Assembly (NCBI GenBank): GCA_964545205.1
Contig: CAZJFH010000033.1
Coordinates: 1-53,476, forward strand
Source of the DNA: CAZJFH01 sp964545205
GTDB taxonomy: Bacteria; Pseudomonadota; Alphaproteobacteria; Rhodospirillales; Magnetospirillaceae
Direction: 5' to 3'
DNA length: 53,476 nucleotides
Below the pieces are notes generated by a model that did not search any database, had not been told where the DNA came from, and saw nothing but the letters and a program-made list of their open reading frames with translations. The translations under genes were made by a program, and so were the position numbers. This document shows positions 25,441 to 32,460 of the stretch, piece after piece (the stretch's first letter is position 1; every line of letters begins with the position of its first letter).

Positions 25441-25908
25441 ATGGCCAAAGATTCGATGCCGGCCCTGAGCCGCCGGCAAATCCTGGTGGCCACGGCCGCG
25501 GTGGCCGTGGCGGGTATCGGCGCGACTCGTGCCGCCAAGGCGGGCGCGCCCGAGGCCGAAGCCATGATCGCCAAGCTGACCGGCGGCGCCGAGGCCAAGC
25601 AGGGCCGCGTCGCGCTGGAAGTGCCGCAGGTCGCGGAAAACGGCGGCAGCGTGCCGTTCACCGTCAAGGTCGACAGCCCGATGAGCGAGACGGATTTCGT
25701 CAAGGCGATCCACGTCGTCGCCGACGGCAATCCGCAGCCCGGGATCGCCAGCTTCCACTTCACCCCGGCGTCGGGCAAGGCCGAAGCCTCCCTGCGCATG
25801 CGCCTGGCCAAGACCCAGAAGATCACCGCCGCGGCGGTGATGAGCGACGGCTCGGTCTGGACCGCCCAGAAGGAAGTCAAGGTCACGGTCGGCGGCTGCG
25901 GCGGCTGA
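25441..25908 (+). CDS. soxY: Thiosulfate oxidation carrier protein SoxY
   Basis: This 155-residue protein carries the sulfur intermediate in the Sox pathway. A Tat signal (LSRRQILVATAAVAVAG) directs it to the periplasm. The mature part is an immunoglobulin-like domain. It ends in the swinging-arm motif GGCGG, whose Cys forms the thioether-free cysteine-S-conjugate with thiosulfate or sulfide sulfur. Start ATG at 25441 follows AAGGGAGGGAAGC. soxZ lies 24 bases downstream. No soxXA, soxB or soxCD is present in the window, so soxYZ works with fccAB here or with sox genes elsewhere. Confidence 0.95.
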   Translation: MAKDSMPALSRRQILVATAAVAVAGIGATRAAKAGAPEAEAMIAKLTGGAEAKQGRVALEVPQVAENGGSVPFTVKVDSPMSETDFVKAIHVVADGNPQPGIASFHFTPASGKAEASLRMRLAKTQKITAAAVMSDGSVWTAQKEVKVTVGGCGG

Positions 25909-25932
25909 GCGACGGACACGAGGAGCAAGACG

Positions 25933-26259
25933 ATGGCGACGCCCCAGATCAAGACCCGAATCCCCGGCAGCGCGGCCAAGGGTGATATCATCGAAATCAA
26001 GACCGCGATTACCCACGACATGGAATCCGGCCAGCGCAAGGGCAAGGACGGCAAGGTCCTGCCGCGCAAGATCATCAACAAGTTCGTGTGCCAGTACAAC
26101 GGCAAGGAGGTCTTCTCCTGCGACTGGTACCCGGCCGTCGCGGCCAATCCGTTCCTGTCCTTCTTCGTGCGCGCCGAGGCCAGCGGCCCGGTCGTGCTGC
26201 AGTGGTTCGACGACGACGGTTCGGTCTACGAGCACAAGGGCGAGATCAAGGTCTCGTAA
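25933..26259 (+). CDS. soxZ: Thiosulfate oxidation carrier complex protein SoxZ
   Basis: This 108-residue protein has no signal peptide and is expected to be exported as a complex with Tat-borne SoxY. The fibronectin-like fold is shown by KTAITHDMESGQRK, then KIINKFVCQYNGKEVFSCDW and the C-terminal VVLQWFDDDGSVYEHKGEIKVS. The last stretch is highly typical of SoxZ. Start ATG at 25933 follows CGAGGAGCAAG. A strong terminator begins eight bases after the stop, ending the soxYZ transcript. Two Cys residues in the central strands are noticeable; their role is unknown. Confidence 0.95.
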   Translation: MATPQIKTRIPGSAAKGDIIEIKTAITHDMESGQRKGKDGKVLPRKIINKFVCQYNGKEVFSCDWYPAVAANPFLSFFVRAEASGPVVLQWFDDDGSVYEHKGEIKVS

Positions 26260-26266
26260 GCCCACG

Positions 26267-26294
26267 GCCCCGCCCTCGCGGCGGGGCTTTTTTT
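26267..26294 (+). terminator. Rho-independent terminator of soxYZ
   Basis: The stem GCCCCGC (26267-26273) / GCGGGGC (26281-26287) has a 7-base loop and is followed directly by seven T residues (26288-26294). It stands eight bases after the soxZ stop. Confidence 0.92.
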
Positions 26295-26317
26295 GGTTGA
26301 TCGCCGATTTGCGGGGA

Positions 26318-26410
26318 GCGCCCCAGATCGTCGCCCCCGCGGAGGCGGGGGCCCATTCCTGATGCCCCGCAACCTGCTGAAATGCCTTGGATGCCCGGGC
26401 ATGACGGCTG
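26318..26410. repeat. Family-B palindromic repeat
   Basis: CGTCGCCCCCGCGGAGGCGG is followed by GGGCCCA, and a GATGCCCGGGCATGAC unit stands at about 26390. The first unit nearly equals the one near 24966. It lies between the soxZ terminator and a small Cys-rich gene. I see nothing else in 26411-26548. Confidence 0.65.
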
Positions 26411-26548
26411 GGGAAGCGGCCAGGTTGCCTGGCTGCGCCCGCCCTGCCTCCGCGGCGGCGACGATGGCGACGATGGCGGCGGAACACCTCGCCGCCCCGG
26501 GTGTTTGTGCTCTGGACTCCTGCGCCCCGCCAGCCCCCGAGGTTCGCC

Positions 26549-26743
26549 ATGAAGAGCGGCTACGCCTTCATCCCCTGCCCGACCTGCGCCAGCCCGACGG
26601 CCCAGACCATCGCCATTCTCGGCGATCAGGTCTTCGCCTGCTGTCACGCTTGCCAGACCATCCGCATGCCCGGCGACGACGAGATTCCGGCCAGCTTCGA
26701 GCGGCTGCCGGAGCGACGGCCGGACCTGCCGCGTTGCCATTGA
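26549..26743 (+). CDS. Small zinc-ribbon-like protein
   Basis: This is a 64-residue protein with two CXXC knuckles, CPTC (residues about 10-13) and CHAC (about 32-35), in the frame of a short zinc ribbon. Between them is AILGDQVFACCH. A terminal Cys-His follows. The ATG at 26549 has a weak CCGAGG site. I cannot name the family. It stands alone between soxYZ and the leftward glycan locus and converges with the latter. Confidence 0.5.
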   Translation: MKSGYAFIPCPTCASPTAQTIAILGDQVFACCHACQTIRMPGDDEIPASFERLPERRPDLPRCH

Positions 26744-26785
26744 ACCGGGCTTGCGCGCCCGCGGCCCGATCGCGTCACGGCGGAG

Positions 26786-27871
26786 TTACGACGCCGCCGA
26801 CTGCGGCACCGTCGCGGTGCATTCGGCGACATAGGCCTCGAACTCGGCGGCGCGGTGGTCGGCCGTGTGCTGGGCCAGCACCCGCGCCCTGGCCGCCGCG
26901 CCGATGCGCCGGCGCTCGCTCTCGCCGAGCCCGGTCAGCACCGCCAGCGCCTGCTCGGCGTCCTCGGCGACCAGGATCTCCTCGCCCGGCCGCAGCAGCG
27001 TGTCGAGCCCCTGCCACCAGTCGCTGACGATGGCGGTGCCGCAGGCCGCGGCCTCGAACAGCCGCACGCTGGGGGCGTAGCCGGCGGCGATCATGTCGGC
27101 GCGGGTGACGTTCAGCGTCAGGCGCTGGGCGTTGTAGAACCGGCGATGGCCGGCGGGCGGCAGGTGCTGGATGCGCTCGACGTTGTCCGGCCAGGCGATG
27201 CCGTCGGGATACTGCGAGCCGGCGACGACGAAACGCCCGCGGCTCCAGCGCCGCGCCGGCTCGGTCAGCAGCCGGTCGAGCGTCGGCTGGCGGTCGTCGC
27301 TGTAGGTGCCGAGATAGCCGAGATCCCAGCGCGCGGCGACGTCCTCGGGATGGTAGTGCTGGGGGTCGACCGAGCAGTACAGCGCCCGCGCGCGCCGGGC
27401 GCCGTAGTCGTTCTCGAGCCGGTCCAGCGTCGGGCCGCCGGTGAACGACAGGTAGACGTCGAAGCCGGGAATCTGATCGCGGCGCAGATACTCGCAGGCG
27501 TTCCGGCGCAGCGCCGCCATGGTCACCGGCGTGTCGATGTCGTAGAAGCCGACGACGCCGCGCGCCACCGCGCGCACCCAGTCGATCACCGCCGGCCCCT
27601 CGGGCACGAACGAGCCGACCACGACGACGTCGGCGTCGCGCACCAGCTTGCCGTGCCCGCGCCGCAAGCCGTCGACGCTGTCGTAGAGGTGCGTGCGGCC
27701 GTAGGGCGGGTTGGGCAGGTCGCGGTTTTCGGCGTACCACGGCTTGTCGTGTTCGAGGAACACCACGTCGTGGCGCCGCCGCGCCAGGGCGCGGACCAGG
27801 GCGCGGTAGGTGGTGGCGTGGCCGTTGCCCCAGGACGAGGTGATGGTCAGGCCGATGAAGACGATCCTCAC
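26786..27871 (-). CDS. CgeB-like glycosyltransferase 1
   Basis: This 361-residue GT-B glycosyltransferase resembles the CgeB (spore maturation) group. The N-terminal acceptor domain opens MRIVFIGLTITSSWGNGHAT, the GNGHATTYR being a substrate-side loop. The C-terminal nucleotide-sugar domain contains PSVRLFEAAACGTAIVSDWW and RPGEEILVA, the usual donor-binding EAAACG region. GTG at 27871 overlaps the upstream stop (GTGA), so translation is coupled. It is the last gene of the seven-gene leftward operon. It is clearly paralogous to the next gene upstream (LFEAA, SDWWQG/SDAWQG, EILVA/EILLA). The donor and acceptor are unknown. Confidence 0.8.
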   Translation of the reverse strand: MRIVFIGLTITSSWGNGHATTYRALVRALARRRHDVVFLEHDKPWYAENRDLPNPPYGRTHLYDSVDGLRRGHGKLVRDADVVVVGSFVPEGPAVIDWVRAVARGVVGFYDIDTPVTMAALRRNACEYLRRDQIPGFDVYLSFTGGPTLDRLENDYGARRARALYCSVDPQHYHPEDVAARWDLGYLGTYSDDRQPTLDRLLTEPARRWSRGRFVVAGSQYPDGIAWPDNVERIQHLPPAGHRRFYNAQRLTLNVTRADMIAAGYAPSVRLFEAAACGTAIVSDWWQGLDTLLRPGEEILVAEDAEQALAVLTGLGESERRRIGAAARARVLAQHTADHRAAEFEAYVAECTATVPQSAAS

Positions 27872-28953
27872 GACAGCACCCCCTTGGCGTCCAGGCCTTC
27901 GAGAATCGCCTCGAGCTGCACCGCCCGGTGGGCGTAGGTGTGCTCGCCCAGCACCCGCCGCAGCGCCGCCTCGCCGATCGCGCGCGCCCGCTCGCCCGTC
28001 AGCCCGCCCAGAATCCCGGCGACCTCGGCGCCGTCCTTCGCCAGCAGGATCTCGCGGCCGGGCTCGAAGAACTGCTCCATGCCCTGCCAGGCGTCCGAGA
28101 GGATGCAGGCGCCGGCGCCGGCGGCCTCGAAGATGCGGGTCGGCGGCGAGAAGCCGACCCGGGCCATGCTGTCGCGGTTGATGTTGAGCACGCACGTCGC
28201 CGAGCAGTTCAGCGCGTTGTGATCGGCGGTGTAGACGTGGCCGAGGTCGCGCACGTTGGCCGGCATCGCCTTGTCGTGCCAGCCGTTGCCGCCGATCAGG
28301 AATCGGCGCTCGGGCAGCATGGCGGCGGGTTTCAGGAAGAACTCCTCGACGCGGGCCTCGCGGTCGGGCAGCCGGTTGCCGAGGAAGGCGAGGTCGCCGG
28401 CGAAGCGCGCCTCGGCCGGCACCGGGTGGTGGGTGTCGGGATCGAGCGCGTTGTAGATCGGCACGCAGCGGCGGGCGCCGAGCGCGGCGTATTCGGCGAC
28501 GACGTCGGGGCCGCCGCCATAGGTCAGCACAATCGTGAACTCGGGCACCAGGGCCTTGAGCGCGTCGTTGCGGCCGGAATTCATGCCCTCCAGCGTCGCC
28601 GGGGCGTCGACGTCCCAGAACACCGTCGCGGTGCGCTCCGAGGTCAACGAGGCGACCGCCTCCTCGAGCCAGGAATCGTAGACGCCGACGCCGTTGGCCT
28701 TGACCACCAGGTCGGCGTCGCGCCCTTGCGCGAAGGCGCGGGCGACGCCGTCGTCGGTGGCGGGATAGACGACGACCTCGGCCCAGTCCGGCGGCTCGAT
28801 GTCGCGGTGCTGCTGGCGGCCGTAGGCGTCGGGCTCGAAGAAGGTGATGCGGTGGCCGGCGCCGGCCAGCGCCTTGAGGATGCCGCGGTAATAGGTCGCG
28901 GCCCCGTTCCAGTAGGCCGACAGCAGGCTCGATCCGTAGAAGGCGACGCGCAT
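27868..28953 (-). CDS. CgeB-like glycosyltransferase 2
   Basis: This 361-residue GT-B glycosyltransferase is the same length as its downstream neighbour and paralogous to it. The N-terminus MRVAFYGSSLLSAYWNGAAT forms the first Rossmann strand and loop. The C-terminal donor domain has PPTRIFEAAGAGACILSDAW, then EQFFEPGREILLA. In the middle, FWDVDAPATLEGMNSG corresponds to FYDIDTPVTMAAL of the neighbour, a CgeB-type landmark. Start ATG at 28953 lies 14 bases after the stop of CgeB-like gene 3. The product probably adds a sugar in the same chain. Confidence 0.8.
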   Translation of the reverse strand: MRVAFYGSSLLSAYWNGAATYYRGILKALAGAGHRITFFEPDAYGRQQHRDIEPPDWAEVVVYPATDDGVARAFAQGRDADLVVKANGVGVYDSWLEEAVASLTSERTATVFWDVDAPATLEGMNSGRNDALKALVPEFTIVLTYGGGPDVVAEYAALGARRCVPIYNALDPDTHHPVPAEARFAGDLAFLGNRLPDREARVEEFFLKPAAMLPERRFLIGGNGWHDKAMPANVRDLGHVYTADHNALNCSATCVLNINRDSMARVGFSPPTRIFEAAGAGACILSDAWQGMEQFFEPGREILLAKDGAEVAGILGGLTGERARAIGEAALRRVLGEHTYAHRAVQLEAILEGLDAKGVLS

Positions 28954-28967
28954 GGGTCCTCTCGTCC

Positions 28968-30089
28968 TCACAGGTTGGCGACGCGCGGCTGGCGCGGCTC
29001 GGCGCCGAGCTCGGCGCAGATGTCCAGCAGCTCGTCGGCGCGGTGGCCGCAGGTGTGGCGGCGACGAATGGTCGCGAGGCCGTGCGCCGACAGCTCGGCG
29101 GCGGCGTCGCGGTCGTGCAGCACGGTGCGCAGGCACGACGTCATCGCCGCACCGTCGCGCGCCACCAGGAAGTCGCGGCCGGGCGTGAACAGGCCTTCGC
29201 TGTCCTCCCACGGCGCCGAGACCAGCGGGATGCCGCAGGCCATCGCCTCGAACGGGCGGATGGTCGGGATGCCCTTCAGGGTCCGGGCATAGAACCGCCG
29301 CGGCACGTGCACGGTGACGCCGTAGCACGCGAAGGCGTCGGGGACGCGGTGGTTGGGCATCCAGCCGCCATAGCGGATGCCGGCCGCGTGCAGGGTCGTC
29401 AGCGCCGCCTCGGGATAGCGCACGCCGTGGACGTCGGCCTTCAGGCCGAGCGCGCGCACCGGCTCGATCAGGAACTCGTGCAGCTCGGTCGTGCGCTCCT
29501 CGTCGCCCCAGTTGCCGATCCACACCAGATCGCCGCGGCGCGGCCGGCCGAGGATCGGCTTGAACAGGCTGGTGTCGGCGGCCTCGTGCCAGGTCCAGGC
29601 CCGGCGCGCCCAGCCGCGGCGCAGGTAGATGTCGCGGATCGCCGCGCCGAAGGCCAGCACGCCGTCGTAGCCGTCGAGCTCGTAGCGCGCCATCGCCTCG
29701 GCCGCCGACAGCGCCCGGTGGTGGGTGTCGTGGAAGAACAGCAGGTAGCGGCCGCCGGCGACCCGGTGGCGGCCCAGCCGCGCCACCAGCCCGGGCTCGT
29801 TCCATTCGTGGACCAGCACGACGTCGGCGCCGTCGAGCGCGCGGTCGAGGTCGAGCGTCGCCAGGTCGTATTCGGTCGAGCGCAGGTCGGGGAAGGCCAG
29901 CGCCACCGCCTGCTCGGCGCTGCGCCCGTGCAGCCGGCGCAGGTTGTCGCGGCTCCAGCCGCCGCGCGGCTCGTAGACGGCGACCGCGTGGCCGCGCCGC
30001 GTCAGCGCGCGCACGACGCCGCGCAGGAAATGGGCGTTGCCGTGGTTCCAGTCCGAGATCAGCGAGTGGCAGAAGATGACGAAGCGCAT
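28968..30089 (-). CDS. CgeB-like glycosyltransferase 3
   Basis: This 373-residue GT-B glycosyltransferase is a more divergent member of the trio. The N-terminus MRFVIFCHSLISDWNHGNAH has the same WNHGNA loop as the other two (WGNGHA, YWNGAA). The C-terminal half shows WIGNWGDEER, IRPFEAMACGIPLVSAPW and TPGRDFLVARDG. The Cys-containing RRHTCGHRADELLDI helix closes the protein; its equivalents (HTADHRA, HTYAHRA) are found in the paralogues. ATG at 30089 lies within the 3' end of the GT4 gene, a 31-base overlap. Confidence 0.8.
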   Translation of the reverse strand: MRFVIFCHSLISDWNHGNAHFLRGVVRALTRRGHAVAVYEPRGGWSRDNLRRLHGRSAEQAVALAFPDLRSTEYDLATLDLDRALDGADVVLVHEWNEPGLVARLGRHRVAGGRYLLFFHDTHHRALSAAEAMARYELDGYDGVLAFGAAIRDIYLRRGWARRAWTWHEAADTSLFKPILGRPRRGDLVWIGNWGDEERTTELHEFLIEPVRALGLKADVHGVRYPEAALTTLHAAGIRYGGWMPNHRVPDAFACYGVTVHVPRRFYARTLKGIPTIRPFEAMACGIPLVSAPWEDSEGLFTPGRDFLVARDGAAMTSCLRTVLHDRDAAAELSAHGLATIRRRHTCGHRADELLDICAELGAEPRQPRVANL

Positions 30090-31177
30090 GGGCGGGCGGC
30101 TCCTGGTTGCGAGCGATGGGTGGCGGCGGCGAGCTCGTAGACCGCGCGGTAGCCGGCCGCCATCGCCTCGGGGCAGTAGCACCGGGCGCGCCGGTGGGCG
30201 GCGGCGGCCAGCGCGCGGCGACGGGGCTGGTCGGCGATCAGCAGGCGCAGCGCCGCCTGCAGCGCGGCGGTGTCGTCGGGATCGACGTAGACGGCGGCGT
30301 CGCCCCACAGCTCGCGCTGGCTCGGCAGGTCGCCGAGCACCAGCGCGCAGCCGGACAGCGCCGCCTCCAGCGCGCCGAGGCCGAACGGCTCGTAGCGGCC
30401 CGGCGCCGCGTAGATCGCCGCCCGCGCCAGCGTCGCCGCCATGCCGGCGGCGTCGAGCGTGCCGAGCGACTCGACGGCGCCGCTCACCGCCCCCGGCCCG
30501 GCGACGCGCACCGGCCAGGGCAGCGCCCCGGCGACGGCGGCGACGGCGGCCAGGTTCTTGGCCTCGTCCCACAGCCGGCCGGCGGCGAACACGAACGGCG
30601 CCTTCTCGGCCGGCGCGAAGGGTTCGGGCCGGCGGCCGTTGTAGACGGCGACGCAATGGCTGGCCGGCCGGTACAGGCCCTCGATCTCGCGCAGGAACGA
30701 CCGCGTCGGCGCGACGACGACGTCGGCGGCGTCGAGGCCGCGGCGGACGCGCGCGAGGTAGCCGTCCCACGCCGGCGGCGGCTCGGCCTGGTGCACGGCG
30801 CGCCACCACGAGCGCACGCAGGAATGCGCCACCGCCACCACCGGCCGCCCCCAGGGCAGCGCGGCATGGGCGTAGCCGTTGACGTGCACCACGTCCGGGG
30901 CGAAATCGGCGGCCAGGCCCAGCAGCGCCGCGCCGGCGGAGTCGAGGTCGGCCTCGCAGTCGGCCATCCATTCCAGCCGGCCGCCGAGTTCGACCAGCGT
31001 CAGCCCCGGCACCGTCTTCGCCTCGGCGCGCCGCGCCGGGCCCGGCGCCGGGCCTTCGACGGCGAGCAGCACCCGGGTGCCGCCGCGGGCCAGGACGCGC
31101 GCCAGCTCGAGGGCGTAGGTCCAGACGCCGCCGACGGCGTCGGCGGTCATCAGCACCCGTTCGGCATCGGCGCTCAC
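30059..31177 (-). CDS. Glycosyltransferase family 4 protein
   Basis: This 372-residue retaining GT-B transferase has an N-terminal acceptor half beginning RVLMTADAVGGVWTYALELA, where GGVWTY is the usual GT4 loop. The donor half shows FVFAAGRLWDEAKNL and the catalytic YEPFGLGALEAALSG motif (E-x7-E type). The Arg of AAGRLWDEAKN and the Glu residues of PFGLGALEA are as expected. GTG at 31177 overlaps the stop of the radical SAM gene (GTGA). The end overlaps the next gene by 31 bases. Its position in the overlapping series suggests a dedicated step in one glycan. Confidence 0.85.
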   Translation of the reverse strand: MSADAERVLMTADAVGGVWTYALELARVLARGGTRVLLAVEGPAPGPARRAEAKTVPGLTLVELGGRLEWMADCEADLDSAGAALLGLAADFAPDVVHVNGYAHAALPWGRPVVAVAHSCVRSWWRAVHQAEPPPAWDGYLARVRRGLDAADVVVAPTRSFLREIEGLYRPASHCVAVYNGRRPEPFAPAEKAPFVFAAGRLWDEAKNLAAVAAVAGALPWPVRVAGPGAVSGAVESLGTLDAAGMAATLARAAIYAAPGRYEPFGLGALEAALSGCALVLGDLPSQRELWGDAAVYVDPDDTAALQAALRLLIADQPRRRALAAAAHRRARCYCPEAMAAGYRAVYELAAATHRSQPGAARPCASSSSATR

Positions 31178-32460
31178 GCCCGCGCCCTCCCCTCGAGCTC
31201 CGACAGCGGCAGCGGCATCGCCTCCTGGATGTCGCTGAACTCGCGGAACACGCCGAGGTAATGGTCGACGGCGCGCTCCCAGGCCGCGTCGTCGGGCGGG
31301 CCCCAGCGCTTCAGGTATTCCGGCGAGCCGGGATAGGGGAACAGCGGCACCGGGTCGTTGGCCCAGACGCCGTGGGCGTGCAGCCGCGTGCGCCAGGCCT
31401 CCAGCGCCTCGTCCTCGTCGGTCACCGACATCAGCAGGTTGGCCTGCACGAAGGGAACGTGCCGCTTGGCCTCGATCAGCCGGTCGGCGAGCTGGTCGGT
31501 GTCGAGGCGGCAGTTCTTGTCGAGCATCCTGCGCCCCTCGGGGGTGATGCTCTCGACGCCGGCCTCGATCGAGACGCAGCCGGCGCGGCCCAGGAGCGCG
31601 ATCATGTCGGGCTTCCACAGGTCGATGCGGGTCTGGATGCCGAACTTGACCGGCCGCTCGACCAGGGCTTCGAGCAGCGGCGGGATCGGGATGAAGATCT
31701 CGTCGATGAAGTACAGGTACTCGACGCCCTGGGCGATCAGGCCGTCGATCTCCTCCAGCAGCAGCGGCAGGCGGCGCTTGCGGAAGGAATCGCGGAAGTT
31801 CAGCTTGGCGCAGAAGCTGCACGAATAGGGGCAGCCGCGCGAGGCCTCGACCTCGGCGCCGGGGCCGTCGGGGGCGGCGTCGAAGCGGTGGTGGTGGTGA
31901 TGGTGGGAGCGGATCCAGTCGCGCTCCCAGCGCAGCGCCGGCAGGTCGACGAAGGACCCGGCATGCGGGCCGCCGTTGACGCGGATCGCGTCGCCGTCGC
32001 GCCAGGCCACCGAGTCGACGTCCTTGGCCGGCTTGTCGGCCAGTTCGGCGAGGATGTCCTCGCACTCGCCCATCACCGCGACGTCGGCGCCGAGCTTGCG
32101 CAAGGTCGGGCGCGGCGTCGTCGAGGCGTGCGGGCCGACGACGACCAGCCGGCGCGTGCTGTCGGACAGCGCCGCCACCAGCTCCATCGGCACCCGCAGC
32201 TCGGGCGGCGCGCAGCGCCAGAACAGGTAGCTCGGCGCCGTGGTCACCACCGTCATGTCGGGCGCGAAGTCGGCGACCTCGGCCGCCAGCGCCGGCGTCT
32301 CGACGCCGAACAGGTGGCCGTCGAAGATGCGCGCCTCGTGCCCCCGCGCCTGCAGCAGCGCCTTCGCGTAGCCGTATTCAAGGGGAAGATGCGGCTCGCG
32401 GCACCCGAAGTAGATGCTGCCGCCGAACTTCCAGTTCGGGTTCACCAACGCCACTTTCAT
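31174..32460 (-). CDS. B12-binding radical SAM protein
   Basis: This 428-residue protein has an N-terminal cobalamin-binding-like domain (MKVALVNPNWKFGGSIYFG; later LVVVGPHAST and VAVMGECED) and a radical SAM domain. The latter's CXXXCXXC cluster motif is C210, C214 and C217 in SRGCPYSCSFCAK. FIDEIFIPIP and SIEAGVESITPEGRRML follow as SAM-binding strands. B12-radical SAM enzymes methylate unactivated carbons or rearrange carbon skeletons. In a glycosyltransferase operon the substrate may be a sugar or lipid carrier. A natural run of six His residues stands at 186-191, before the cluster. The start ATG at 32460 overlaps the upstream gene by 83 bases. Confidence 0.85.
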   Translation of the reverse strand: MKVALVNPNWKFGGSIYFGCREPHLPLEYGYAKALLQARGHEARIFDGHLFGVETPALAAEVADFAPDMTVVTTAPSYLFWRCAPPELRVPMELVAALSDSTRRLVVVGPHASTTPRPTLRKLGADVAVMGECEDILAELADKPAKDVDSVAWRDGDAIRVNGGPHAGSFVDLPALRWERDWIRSHHHHHHRFDAAPDGPGAEVEASRGCPYSCSFCAKLNFRDSFRKRRLPLLLEEIDGLIAQGVEYLYFIDEIFIPIPPLLEALVERPVKFGIQTRIDLWKPDMIALLGRAGCVSIEAGVESITPEGRRMLDKNCRLDTDQLADRLIEAKRHVPFVQANLLMSVTDEDEALEAWRTRLHAHGVWANDPVPLFPYPGSPEYLKRWGPPDDAAWERAVDHYLGVFREFSDIQEAMPLPLSELEGRARA

